A stretch of DNA of 64,000 bases from Paraliobacillus ryukyuensis (lineage in GTDB: Bacteria > Bacillota > Bacilli > Bacillales > Amphibacillaceae): NCBI RefSeq assembly GCF_003315295.1, contig NZ_QNRI01000008.1, forward strand, positions 1-64,000. Reading direction: 5' to 3'. Under the pieces are notes generated by a model, which was not told the origin of the DNA, ran no database searches, and worked only from the letters and a program-made list of their open reading frames with translations. A program made the translations under genes and the position numbers. Below, one piece after another: positions 55,696 to 64,000 of the stretch. Position 1 is the first letter of the stretch. Each line of letters begins with the position of its first letter.

Positions 55696-56073
55696 ATGGA
55701 TTTTGCATCACGTATGGCAGAAGAAAAAATCCGAGAAGCAATGAAACAGGGATCCTTTGATCATCTAGAAGGAAAAGGGAAGCCACAACAGCTAGAAGAT
55801 TTATCGCACATCCCTGCTGAACTTCGCATGGGATACCATCTTATGAAGAATTCTGACTACCTTCCAGAAGAGATTCACCTTCATAAAGAACTCTTATCTT
55901 TAAGAGAGATGGTAAAAGCTTGCGACAATGATGAAGAAAAACAGCAATTAAAACGCAGATTAACGGAAAAAGAGCTGCGCTATCGCCTGTTAATGGAAAA
56001 ACGGGGCTCTCAGCAAACATCTGCATTCAAAAGTTATCAATCAAAAATTAATCAACAGCTTTTTAGAAAGTAA
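55696..56073 (+). CDS. DUF1992-family protein
   Basis: 125 aa. The core MAEEKIREAMKQGSFDHLEG and GKPQQLEDLSHIPAELRMGY is the DUF1992 signature (found in DnaJ-related DNAJC28 and bacterial YhdN-like proteins). The remainder is a charged helix. The ATG at 55696 has AAGGAG nine bases upstream; the longer frame starting at 55660 lacks a site. Function unknown. Confidence 0.87.
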   Translation: MDFASRMAEEKIREAMKQGSFDHLEGKGKPQQLEDLSHIPAELRMGYHLMKNSDYLPEEIHLHKELLSLREMVKACDNDEEKQQLKRRLTEKELRYRLLMEKRGSQQTSAFKSYQSKINQQLFRK

Positions 56074-56207
56074 CTTCATTTAAAATTTGATCTTTTTGTC
56101 TAAACTTCGAAAAAAAAGTAAAAGTATTGTTAAATGGAAATCCTATACCTTTTCATTACTTGTATAATTCGGTATACTTAGGTAAATCTCATATTAAAGG
56201 TGAACTT

Positions 56208-58367
56208 ATGACTTTATATCCAATAGACAATGTATTAACTGATCAAAAAATAAATGAATTGCAAGATATAATTCAACGACATGCTGATGTATATAATTGG
56301 CCGGCATTGAAAGAAGAAGTTCTAGCTTCTCTAACAGAGAATCTCACTATTTATTCGACTTTAAGAGATTTAATGAGCGAGGCTTTTGAAATGATGATGT
56401 TTGATCAAGATGGGTACATTGTCCATATTGATGACCGTTTTAGTTCTCAACTTGGTTATGAAAAAGAAGAATTAATCTATCGTCATTATCGTTTATTGCA
56501 TGCTGGAGTACACGATGAAACATTCTATGAACAGATGTGGAAAACTCTTTCTCATTATAACATGTGGGAAGGTGATATCTGTTCAAAAGCAAAGGAAGGG
56601 ACGATGATTTGGCATCGGACGAAATTAGTTCGAATGACAGATAGCTTATTTGTCTCCTTTCGAATTGATATAAATGACGTCAAAAACGAAGAGTCTCGTG
56701 TGATTGAAGCCTTAAATGATGATTATGCAAAAGTGCTACAACAATTAATGAATTTGGTTTTTCGGGTGCAAAAAAATAAACAAACTGGCAAATATTATTT
56801 TGTATTAATTGAAGGGAAATTGAGCAAGAAATTAAACATTAATTCTGAAACGATATATAACCAATCATTAGATTCTTTAGTTGAAGGCGAAGAACTGGCT
56901 TGTTTAATAAGTGAAATTGATAAAGTATTCTCGGGTGAAGAAGTTGTCTTTAAACATCGTCACGGAGCTCATTTATTATATTCCCTAGTTTCACCAATAG
57001 TTGAAAATGGGGAAGTTATCGAAGCAGTTGGATCATCTGTAGATATCACTTCTTTGGAAGAAGCAGAACAACGAGTAAAACATTTAGCTTTCTTTGATTC
57101 GTTGACCGATCTACCTAACCGAACAAAACTCCGTGAAGATTTAAAAATTGGAGTAGAGAAAGCGAATGACACGCAGCCTTTTGCTATTTTATATTGCGAC
57201 ATTGATCGTTTAAAGTACATTAATGATACGCTAGGCGAATATATTGGGGATCAAGTCATACAAGTGATTGCCAAGCGATTAAAGGAAACATTACCAACTA
57301 ATAGTCAGCTCTATCGGTTTGGTGGAGATGAATTTGTTGTTGTAATAAATGGTTCCAAAGCACATGCTGATCGTGTTAGTGAAGCAACGCTAAATAAGAT
57401 TAAACAACCAATTAATATACATGGGAATGAGTTTTTTGTTACTTGCTCCATTGGGATAAGTTTTTATGGAGAAGATGGTGTTGATGCAGAAGGATTAATG
57501 AATCACGCAAGTATTGCTGTTCACTATTGTAAGATGACCGGTCGAAATAATCGTCTATTTTATTCCCCTAAAATGAATAATATGTATAACGATATACTAT
57601 TCATGGAAGGCGAGCTGAGAAAAGCTTTATATAATGATGAGTTTGAGTTATTTTATCAACCACAGCTCGATGTTGCTACTGGTGAAGTTACAGGATTAGA
57701 GGCTTTAATACGTTGGCCGCATAAAGAAAAAGGTAACATTCCACCTAGTGATTTTATTCCGCTAGCGGAGGAAACTGGGTTAATCGTGCAATTAGGAGAA
57801 TGGGTCATCAAGAAAGCTTGTCGGCAGCACGTGGAATGGGTGGATAAAGGCCATAATCCAATTAAGATTGCGGTAAATGTCTCAGCCGTTGAATTACAAC
57901 GGTATGATTTTGCTGATAAGGTTGCAACGATTATAGAAGAAACAAATATGAATCCAACGTATTTAGAGATTGAAATAACCGAAAATAGTGTGATGCAAAA
58001 TACAGAAGACTGTATTCAAACAATGAAAGCTTTGCAAAAAATGGGCGTATCACTTTCGATTGATGATTTTGGAACTGGTTATTCCTCATTTGGTTATTTA
58101 CGTAAATTTCCGATTAATTACTTGAAGATTGATCAATCATTTGTGAAAAATGCCTTAGAAGAGTCTAGTAGTGCGGAGATAATTAAAGCAATGATTCAAT
58201 TAGCGCACACATTTGGCTTGAAAGTAGTAGCAGAAGGTGTCGAGGAACAACCGATTCTTGATTTACTACAACAACAACAATGCGATTATTATCAAGGTTA
58301 TTTCTTTAGTAAACCAATTCCATCGAATGATTTGGAAAAATTATTATATAATCAACGAGCAGTGTAA
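56208..58367 (+). CDS. PAS-GGDEF-EAL cyclic-di-GMP enzyme
   Basis: About 719 aa, cytosolic, no membrane helices. After a 60-residue N-terminus comes a PAS domain (about 60-160, FEMMMFDQDGYIVHID...) and a second PAS-like region ending in VDITSLEEAEQRV, then a GGDEF domain with intact RFGGDEF (372-376 for GGDEF) and an EAL domain with intact LEALIRW (Glu498) and IDDFGTGYSS. Both active sites look competent, so it could make and degrade cyclic di-GMP. No RxxD inhibitory site precedes the GGDEF. ATG 56208 is chosen for AAAGGTGA upstream. Confidence 0.93.
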   Translation: MTLYPIDNVLTDQKINELQDIIQRHADVYNWPALKEEVLASLTENLTIYSTLRDLMSEAFEMMMFDQDGYIVHIDDRFSSQLGYEKEELIYRHYRLLHAGVHDETFYEQMWKTLSHYNMWEGDICSKAKEGTMIWHRTKLVRMTDSLFVSFRIDINDVKNEESRVIEALNDDYAKVLQQLMNLVFRVQKNKQTGKYYFVLIEGKLSKKLNINSETIYNQSLDSLVEGEELACLISEIDKVFSGEEVVFKHRHGAHLLYSLVSPIVENGEVIEAVGSSVDITSLEEAEQRVKHLAFFDSLTDLPNRTKLREDLKIGVEKANDTQPFAILYCDIDRLKYINDTLGEYIGDQVIQVIAKRLKETLPTNSQLYRFGGDEFVVVINGSKAHADRVSEATLNKIKQPINIHGNEFFVTCSIGISFYGEDGVDAEGLMNHASIAVHYCKMTGRNNRLFYSPKMNNMYNDILFMEGELRKALYNDEFELFYQPQLDVATGEVTGLEALIRWPHKEKGNIPPSDFIPLAEETGLIVQLGEWVIKKACRQHVEWVDKGHNPIKIAVNVSAVELQRYDFADKVATIIEETNMNPTYLEIEITENSVMQNTEDCIQTMKALQKMGVSLSIDDFGTGYSSFGYLRKFPINYLKIDQSFVKNALEESSSAEIIKAMIQLAHTFGLKVVAEGVEEQPILDLLQQQQCDYYQGYFFSKPIPSNDLEKLLYNQRAV

Positions 58368-58397
58368 ATATTAAAATCATGTGCTTAGCAAAAAAAT

Positions 58398-58664
58398 CGG
58401 GCTGGGGTAAAAGAGTAATTGCACAGGAGAAATCCGAAGATTAAAGTATGACGTACACCTAACGCTTCAACAAAATACTTCGCTTTCCGTGAGGTCAGAT
58501 AGACGAAACTCATCACAGGACGTGATGAGTTTCGTCTACTTCTAGTACTTCACACAGTGGATCTTCAGCTTGCGCTTTTCACATAGGAGTCTACGTATTT
58601 TGCTTACGCTTTGTTCAGATTGCTCGGATGCAAGTTCTTCTAATTTAATTATTTCTCAGCCTCG
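58398..58664. repeat. Intergenic repeat element, copy B
   Basis: About 267 bp between CGGGCTGGGGTAA (58398-58410) and TCTCAGCCTCG (58654-58664), weakly inverted ends. It shares ACAGGACGTGA, the GTTTCGTCTA block, GTGGATCTTC and AGGAGTCTACGTATTTTGC with the other copies. It lies between the GGDEF/EAL gene and the AGCS symporter gene. Open frames across it have no start signal. Confidence 0.65.
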
Positions 58665-58691
58665 TTCTCTTTTAATCAAAGAATTAGTCAA

Positions 58692-60044
58692 TCACATATG
58701 CAGAGTGTTTGCTTTCTGTTCTTTTTCTTGTTTAACAACTTGTAAAAATAATTTTGTCTCTGCAACCACAACTCCCGATAAACCGAGTAGTCCAATTAAG
58801 TTAGGAAAAGCCATTAAACCATTCATGATATCTGCAATACCAAATACGATATCTAAGCTTGCGATAGCGCCAACAAACACAAAGGCAATAAATACGATTC
58901 GATAAAAAGTGATCGCTTTATCTTGAAAGAGGTAACTAAAACATTTTTCACCGTAATAAGACCAACCAACTAAGGTAGAAAAGGCAAATAAAATGATGCC
59001 AATCGTAACAATATAGTTACCGGGTGTGCCTAAGAAAGATTCAAAGGATGCTGAAGTAAGCTCACCACCATCTAACCCACTTGCGTATAAATCAGCCATT
59101 ACAATCGTGACACCTGTAATTGTACAAACAATAATCGTATCAATAAAAACTTGCGTCATTGATACAAGCGCTTGTCTCCCTGGATAGTCTGTTCTTGCCG
59201 CTGCAGCAGCAATTGGGGCAGAACCAAGACCTGCTTCATTAGAGAAAACACCTCGAGCAACCCCGTAGCGAATTACTGTTCCTAATATCCCACCACCAAT
59301 TGCGCTTCCGGTGAATGCATCGTTAAAAATAGTTTGAAAAGCATTCGGAAGTAAATCTACATGCATAATGATGATGATTAAACCGCCTATAACATAAAAA
59401 AGTGCCATGATAGGGACAAAAAAAGCTGTTACTCGACCGATACTTTTTATCCCTCCTAGAATGACTAAGCTTGTCAGACCAACTAAAATTAAGCCGGTTC
59501 CCCATGAAGGAAGCTGAAAAGTTGTTTCTACTACATCAGCTACTGCATTCGATTGCACCATGTTACCAATACCAAATGCTGCGATCGCACCAAAAATAGC
59601 AAAAAGAATACTTAACCATTTCAAATTTAATCCTTTATCAAGATAATACATTGGTCCACCAGACATTTCTCCCTTATTATTTGTTGTTCGATATTTAACC
59701 GCTAAAAGTGCTTCCGCATATTTGGTTGTCATACCGAATAACGCAGTGATCCACATCCAAAAGACAGCACCAGGGCCACCTGCAACAACAGCAGATGCAA
59801 CACCTACGATATTACCAGTACCAATCGTAGCGGCCATTGCTGTTGATAGTGCTTGATAGTGACTAATGTCGCCTTTTGAGGTTGTGTCTTTAGATGGACT
59901 AAAAGCTAATTTCAATGCGTATGGCAAGGTGCGAATCTGGAGAAAACCTAAACGAATCGTTAAATAAATACCAGTCCCTACGAGTAGAATGAGTAAAGGA
60001 GGCCCCCAAACCCAACCACTAATCTTAGTAATAATATCAAGCAA
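58692..60044 (-). CDS. AGCS-family sodium:amino acid symporter
   Basis: A 450-aa, roughly 11-helix sodium:alanine/glycine(or glutamine)-type symporter: ISGWVWGPPLLILLVGTGIY, MAATIGTGNIVGVASAVVAG, the AGCS signature GGPGAVFWMWITALFGM, GGPMYYLDKG and GYGVARGVFSNEAGLGSAP. TTG start with AAGGAGGG seven bases upstream. Exact substrate (alanine, glycine or glutamine) is not decided. No riboswitch was seen in its leader. Confidence 0.92.
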   Translation of the reverse strand: MLDIITKISGWVWGPPLLILLVGTGIYLTIRLGFLQIRTLPYALKLAFSPSKDTTSKGDISHYQALSTAMAATIGTGNIVGVASAVVAGGPGAVFWMWITALFGMTTKYAEALLAVKYRTTNNKGEMSGGPMYYLDKGLNLKWLSILFAIFGAIAAFGIGNMVQSNAVADVVETTFQLPSWGTGLILVGLTSLVILGGIKSIGRVTAFFVPIMALFYVIGGLIIIIMHVDLLPNAFQTIFNDAFTGSAIGGGILGTVIRYGVARGVFSNEAGLGSAPIAAAAARTDYPGRQALVSMTQVFIDTIIVCTITGVTIVMADLYASGLDGGELTSASFESFLGTPGNYIVTIGIILFAFSTLVGWSYYGEKCFSYLFQDKAITFYRIVFIAFVFVGAIASLDIVFGIADIMNGLMAFPNLIGLLGLSGVVVAETKLFLQVVKQEKEQKANTLHM

Positions 60045-60209
60045 AGCAAATCCCTCCTTTTAATATGTTTAAATTTTCTGAAAATAAAACAAGTTTGTCA
60101 AGCCTATTTTTTGTCGAATATATTAAAATTTCTAATATAAGATTAAGTTTTAAAAAATCGCCATATTTCAGTATAATAGGAGTAATTCTATAGAATGGGT
60201 GGTATACAT

Positions 60210-60680
60210 ATGATACATGTATTATTTGTTTGCTTAGGTAACATTTGCCGCTCACCAATGGCTGAAGCAGTGTTTCGGAAAATGTTAGAAGAAGAAGGGA
60301 TTGCTGATCAATTCCAAGTCGATTCTGCAGGTATTGGTGCATGGCATGAGGGGTTACCTCCACACGAAGGAACAAGGAAAATTCTGGATGACAGAAATAT
60401 TTCGTATCAAGGGATGAAAGCAAGGCAAATTAATAATCAAGATGGGGAGTATTTTGATTATATTATCGCAATGGATGAACAAAACATCAGTGATCTGCAA
60501 TTTCTTCGTGATCAGACAAGCAATACTAACATAGCAAAATTAATGGACTTTGTTGAAAAATCAGAAGAAGTAAATGTACCAGATCCTTATTTCACGAAAA
60601 AGTTTGATTACACGTATCAGTTAATTGAAAAAGGTTGTAAGGCATTATTACAAACAATAAGACAAGAGCGAGGTGTATAA
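60210..60680 (+). CDS. yfkJ: Low-molecular-weight protein-tyrosine phosphatase
   Basis: A 156-aa LMW-PTP with the P-loop CLGNICRS (Cys8 nucleophile, Cys13, Arg14) at the N-terminus and the general-acid loop VPDPYF near residue 120. ATG 60210 is chosen over an ATG at 60195 because GGGTGG lies eight bases upstream and the protein then starts MIHVLFVCLGN. The order yfkJ-yfkI-yfkH is the same as in Bacillus subtilis. Confidence 0.93.
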   Translation: MIHVLFVCLGNICRSPMAEAVFRKMLEEEGIADQFQVDSAGIGAWHEGLPPHEGTRKILDDRNISYQGMKARQINNQDGEYFDYIIAMDEQNISDLQFLRDQTSNTNIAKLMDFVEKSEEVNVPDPYFTKKFDYTYQLIEKGCKALLQTIRQERGV

Positions 60681-60681
60681 A

Positions 60682-60963
60682 ATGGGAAAGAATTTATTAG
60701 TGAAAGGCATGATTTTGGGTGCTTTAGCTGGTGGGGCACTTACATTATTCGATCATGATACACGCAAAGAAGTAAAATATAAGGTGAAAAAAATCAATAG
60801 TAGAACCACATATTATTTTCGCCACCCTTCTGATTTTGTAGCGGAAGTAAGAAATCAATATCAAGCAGCTTCTACCATGATGACGCGTCAACTAAATACG
60901 GCATCAAAATTCTTAGCTGACATAGAAGCCCTGATTGAACAATCTACTAAAGCGGATGAGTAA
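60682..60963 (+). CDS. yfkI: YfkI/YtxH-like small membrane protein
   Basis: 93 aa with one N-terminal glycine-rich helix (VKGMILGALAGGALTLF), a basic segment and a helical tail, as in YtxH-type proteins. ATG 60682 follows the phosphatase stop by one base, with GAGGTG upstream, so the genes are coupled. Function unknown; the position supports the YfkI assignment. Confidence 0.8.
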   Translation: MGKNLLVKGMILGALAGGALTLFDHDTRKEVKYKVKKINSRTTYYFRHPSDFVAEVRNQYQAASTMMTRQLNTASKFLADIEALIEQSTKADE

Positions 60964-61010
60964 TGGGGTGGTATCTGCGGTAAACTAATAGAGATAGCCT
61001 TTGTTGGACT

Positions 61011-61048
61011 TCTGTAAAAATTGTTTTTACAGAGGTCCTTTCTGTAAA
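61011..61048 (+). other. Hairpin between yfkI and yfkH
   Basis: TCTGTAAAAA (61011-61020) and TTTTTACAGA (61024-61033) are a perfect 10-bp stem. A second, overlapping option pairs TACAGA with TCTGTA at 61041. No T tract follows. It may be an RNA processing site or attenuator inside the operon. Confidence 0.4.
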
Positions 61049-61073
61049 TTATGAATAGATAGGGAGGGGAATT

Positions 61074-61901
61074 ATGCAAAAATTTATTACTTTTATAAAG
61101 CAGCTATTTCAGAGGATTACCGAAGATGACGTTGGAGGACTGGCGGCACAGTTGGCCTATTTTTTATTACTGTCTCTATTTCCATTTTTAATTTTTTTAG
61201 TGACACTAGTCGGTTATTTACCAGTGGAAAATGTCGATATCATGAGTTTTCTCAACACTTATGCGCCTGCTGAAATAACACAATTAATCGAAAATAACAT
61301 TAGCCAAATTACCAATCAACGGAATGGCGGACTCTTATCAATTGGTATTATCGGTACACTCTGGTCGGCATCTAATGGTGTCAATGCAATGATGCGCGCG
61401 TTTAACAAAGCATATGACGTAGATGAGAATCGTCCGTTTTATATCTCTCGTTTAATTGCTATTGTGTTAACCGTTGCCCTGGTAGTTGTTGTTATTATTG
61501 CATTCCTACTACCGATTTTTGGACGACAAATTGGGGTGTATGTATTTTCTTTCTTTAATTTATCAGAAGGTTTTCTTCAAGTCTGGAATGCAATGCGTTG
61601 GGTTATTTCATCTTTAATTGTCTTTATTGTTTTGTTATCTTTATATGTACTAGCACCCAATAAACGGATTCATTTAAAAAATGTCGCTGTAGGGGCTGTT
61701 TTTGCCACCATTGCTTGGCAGTTAGTATCTTTAGCGTTTTCTTACTATGTTTCGTCAATCGGAAACTACTCAGCAACATATGGAAGTCTAGGTGGTGTTA
61801 TCGTCTTAATGATTTGGTTCTTTATTTCTGGCATGATCATTATTATTGGCGGGGAAATAAATGCACTTCTAAAAGAAAAACGACCTATAAAGAGGACATA
61901 A
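61074..61901 (+). CDS. yfkH: YihY/YfkH-family membrane protein
   Basis: A 275-aa, six-helix protein of the YihY family (once called ribonuclease BN): GGLAAQLAYFLLLSLFPFLI, IIGTLWSASNGVNAMMRAFN, YGSLGGVIVLMIWFFISGMI and IIGGEINALL are the family blocks. RBS AGGGAGGGG. Last gene of yfkJIH. Function unknown. Confidence 0.92.
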   Translation: MQKFITFIKQLFQRITEDDVGGLAAQLAYFLLLSLFPFLIFLVTLVGYLPVENVDIMSFLNTYAPAEITQLIENNISQITNQRNGGLLSIGIIGTLWSASNGVNAMMRAFNKAYDVDENRPFYISRLIAIVLTVALVVVVIIAFLLPIFGRQIGVYVFSFFNLSEGFLQVWNAMRWVISSLIVFIVLLSLYVLAPNKRIHLKNVAVGAVFATIAWQLVSLAFSYYVSSIGNYSATYGSLGGVIVLMIWFFISGMIIIIGGEINALLKEKRPIKRT

Positions 61902-61924
61902 CAATCTCAATTAAAAAATTTATT

Positions 61925-62254
61925 AAATGAGGCATCCGCAAAAAACTTTATGGATGAGTGAATTTCATAATTGCATTCACAATTATAAAACACGAATTTT
62001 ACATGGATATTTCTTTTAAATGTTTTCTTTATACATAAGTGCAGGAAGCAAATGGGGGAGACTCCTGAAGGAAACGCATCAACCGAAGATCCACTTTTGG
62101 AGCGGTCTATGCTACAAAAGTTAGCTGAGGTGATGCCTTCGGAAAGCGACCCATTTGCAGACTGAACGAAGGAGTGTGCTACATTCAGTCTGTAATATCA
62201 TTCGTGTTTACTAATCAAATATTGAATTATGAAACTGATTCGGAGGCCTCATTT
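61925..62254. repeat. Intergenic repeat element, copy C
   Basis: 330 bp bounded by AAATGAGGCATCCG (61925-61938) and CGGAGGCCTCATTT (62241-62254), complementary at 13 of 14 positions. On the minus strand the interior has AAAGTGGATCTTCGGT and CAGGAGTCTCCC, like copies A and B. The right end abuts the 3' end of the P-type ATPase and may act as its terminator (T tract on the plus strand only). Confidence 0.65.
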
Positions 62255-62258
62255 TTTG

Positions 62259-64000
62259 TTAAGACCCTAATAATCGTAGACTATTTAAAATCACTAAAAT
62301 TGTACTACCTTCATGACCAATTACACCTAGCGGTAAATCAATCCATTGCGTAAAGTTTGCTAAAATCAGCAAAACAATCACACTGATGGAAAAATAGACA
62401 TTTTGCTTAACAATGCCTTTCATTCGTTCGGATAATCGAGCTGCGTAGGTAATTTTCTCTAATTTGTTTTTTACTAAAATAATGTCGGCTGTTTCAAGAG
62501 ATACATCGGTTCCTGCTCCCATAGCAATTCCCAAGTCTGCAGTAGCAAGAGCGGGAGCATCGTTGATTCCATCACCAACCATAGCAACGGATTGGTATTT
62601 TTGTTTCAGTTCACGGAGATACGTTTGTTTATCTTCTGGCATACACGCTGCATAGTAACCATCAATACCTGTTTCTTCTGCTATTGCTTTAGCTGTGTTT
62701 TCATTATCTCCCGTTAACATGACGGTGTAGATACCCGCACGTTTAAATTTTTGAATAGCTTCTCTTGTATCTTCTCGGACCTCATCCTTTAAAGCAATTA
62801 AACCGACTAGTTGGTTATTCTTGCTGATATATACAACAGTTTTACCTGCTTCACTAAATGTTTTTCCTTGTTGTGCTATCGCAGTTTCATCTGTAGTCTT
62901 TAAATCAAATAATGTTTGATTTCCTATAAACCAACTATTGCCCTCATAAACAGCAGAAGCACCTTTACCAGATGCCTCATGCATCTCTTCAATAGAACAT
63001 TCGGTAGGTAAGTGAAGATGTTTGCAATGGCGTACAATTGCTTGAGCTAAAGGATGACTTGAGTGTTTCTCTATTGAACCAACAATAGATAATAATTTTT
63101 GCTCTTGTTGTGAATCGATAAAATAGGTGTCCGTAACCATCGGTTTTCCGATTGTTAATGTTCCAGTCTTATCAAAAGCCACTGCCTTAATTGAACTTAA
63201 TTGTTCAATTGGCAAGCCTCCTTTAAAAAGAATACCATTTTTGGCACCATTGGATATCGCTGATAGTGTTGCAGGCATAATCGATGCTACAAGGGCGCAT
63301 GGGGAGGCAACAACGAGTAAAATCATTGCACGATATAATGTATCAATCCAGCTCCAGCCAAATAGAAAATGTGGAAGAAAGAGCATAAATGCAACGGTTA
63401 TCAGTACCACTTTGACATAGGTGCTTTCAAATCGTTCAATAAATAATTGTGACGGTACTTTCTCTTGTTGAGCGGTTTGGACAAGGTGGATCATTTGTTG
63501 CACAAAGGAATCTTTCGATAGCTTTGTTATTTTAATCGATAGACTGCCATTTAAATTTACCGTTCCTGCATAGACATCGTTATTGATTTGTTTGGTGGTA
63601 GGGATGGATTCTCCGGTTAATGCACTCTCATCAATAGCGGATTGCCCTTTAATAATTTTTCCATCTGCCGGAATACGTTCGCCAGGTTTTGCTAGAATAA
63701 CATCATCAATTTTTAGATCTTCTACGGGCAGCAGCTTTTCTGTTCCGTTAGTGATACAAAGTGCTTCTTTTGGTTGCAAATTCATCAAAGCAGATAGTTC
63801 CTTTTCACTTTTTTGCATGGTATACGTCTCCAAAGCCCCTGATAAAGAGAAGATGAAAATTAAGATAGCTCCTTCTGTCCAATAGCCAATTGCTGCTGAT
63901 CCAATCGCAGCCAATATCATTAATAATTCCACATTTAATGTGTGATTCTTTACGGTATCTTCAATGCCTTCTTTTGCTTTAGCAAACCCTCCAATGATGA
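62259..64000 (-). CDS. Heavy-metal P1B-type ATPase (ZosA/CadA-like), partial at window end
   Basis: The 5' end lies beyond 64000: the frame stays open past the internal GTG at 63932, and the upstream codons encode the family phrase IIGGFAKAKEGIEDTV. About 580 codons are present. Seen in order: LNVELLMILAAIGSAAIGYW, actuator ALTGESIPTTK (TGES), the metal-site helix ASPCALVAS (SPC), phosphorylation site DKTGTLT, nucleotide-binding GDNENTAKAIAEETGI, hinge VGDGINDAPAL, and C-terminal GVIGHEGSTILVILNSLRLL. The SPC motif and HEGS ending mark zinc/cadmium-type pumps such as ZosA or CadA; direction and metal cannot be told here. Confidence 0.92.
   Translation of the reverse strand, partial: IIGGFAKAKEGIEDTVKNHTLNVELLMILAAIGSAAIGYWTEGAILIFIFSLSGALETYTMQKSEKELSALMNLQPKEALCITNGTEKLLPVEDLKIDDVILAKPGERIPADGKIIKGQSAIDESALTGESIPTTKQINNDVYAGTVNLNGSLSIKITKLSKDSFVQQMIHLVQTAQQEKVPSQLFIERFESTYVKVVLITVAFMLFLPHFLFGWSWIDTLYRAMILLVVASPCALVASIMPATLSAISNGAKNGILFKGGLPIEQLSSIKAVAFDKTGTLTIGKPMVTDTYFIDSQQEQKLLSIVGSIEKHSSHPLAQAIVRHCKHLHLPTECSIEEMHEASGKGASAVYEGNSWFIGNQTLFDLKTTDETAIAQQGKTFSEAGKTVVYISKNNQLVGLIALKDEVREDTREAIQKFKRAGIYTVMLTGDNENTAKAIAEETGIDGYYAACMPEDKQTYLRELKQKYQSVAMVGDGINDAPALATADLGIAMGAGTDVSLETADIILVKNKLEKITYAARLSERMKGIVKQNVYFSISVIVLLILANFTQWIDLPLGVIGHEGSTILVILNSLRLLGS

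Noticed and set aside
58570-58905. Plus-strand open frame of 111 codons
   Set aside because: It runs through repeat B into the antisense of the AGCS gene, without a start signal.

Overview
The window looks like chromosomal DNA of a low-GC, Gram-positive, spore-forming Bacillaceae bacterium. A halotolerant genus near Gracilibacillus, Oceanobacillus or Virgibacillus is my guess; the sequence alone does not fix the genus. Support: AT-rich DNA, strong AGGAGG-type ribosome binding sites, frequent TTG/GTG starts, Bacillus-type gene blocks (glpP-glpF-glpK-glpD, yfkJ-yfkI-yfkH, yutF, mreBH, class III fbp, padR/padC) and a DUF2639 micro-protein. I saw no rRNA, tRNA or CRISPR array.

1-7.3 kb is a decaying accessory region. 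It holds a small secreted protein, a repeat-rich non-coding kilobase, a LysR regulator divergent from a flavodoxin-like reductase that appears to have lost its flavin-loop segment, an MFS pump that is N-truncated and frameshifted, an unknown membrane protein that shares an operator sequence with a TetR repressor, and an IS3-family transposase remnant. 7.4-10.5 kb carries fructose-1,6-bisphosphatase and a tRNA-dihydrouridine synthase. 10.9-13.6 kb is a two-gene operon of a ketoacyl-synthase-like protein lacking both catalytic histidines and a membrane histidine kinase. 13.7-14.9 kb is the padR/padC phenolic-acid switch. 15-25.7 kb is mixed: DoxX-like protein, acetyltransferases, chemotaxis receptor, aldo/keto reductase, DUF981, a DUF2975/HTH pair, a NUDIX-FosB fusion and two orphan ABC permeases.

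25.9-33 kb has an SDR, a cupin, a 784-aa protein with two isoprenoid-synthase-like domains, GDPD, an OFA-family MFS transporter and a CPBP protease. 33.2-40 kb is a MoxR/DUF58/DUF4129/DUF4350 block followed by a convergent SpoIIM-like gene and an RDD gene. 40.3-42.5 kb has DUF711 and ACT-domain genes behind a single-aptamer glycine riboswitch and, upstream, a separately promoted candidate structured RNA. 42.7-47.5 kb is the glycerol regulon with a cre-overlapped promoter and a GlpP-controlled leader terminator. 48.5-52 kb has convergent gnd and zwf separated by an array of 17 short tandem repeats. 52.2-64 kb holds yutF, a YdbC-like protein, a PTS IIA, mreBH, DUF2639, DUF1992, a GGDEF/EAL protein, an AGCS symporter, yfkJIH and a partial metal P-type ATPase, interspersed with three related intergenic repeat elements.

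Functionally the core genes handle glycerol entry (GlpFKD), gluconeogenesis (Fbp), the oxidative pentose phosphate pathway (Zwf, Gnd) and glucose-type PTS signalling (IIA). The observations most worth following are the two-domain isoprenoid synthase with a possible RBS switch, the NUDIX-FosB fusion, the glycine riboswitch on ACT-DUF711, the orphan structured RNA beside it, the histidine-less ketoacyl synthase paired with a sensor kinase, and the repeat families.
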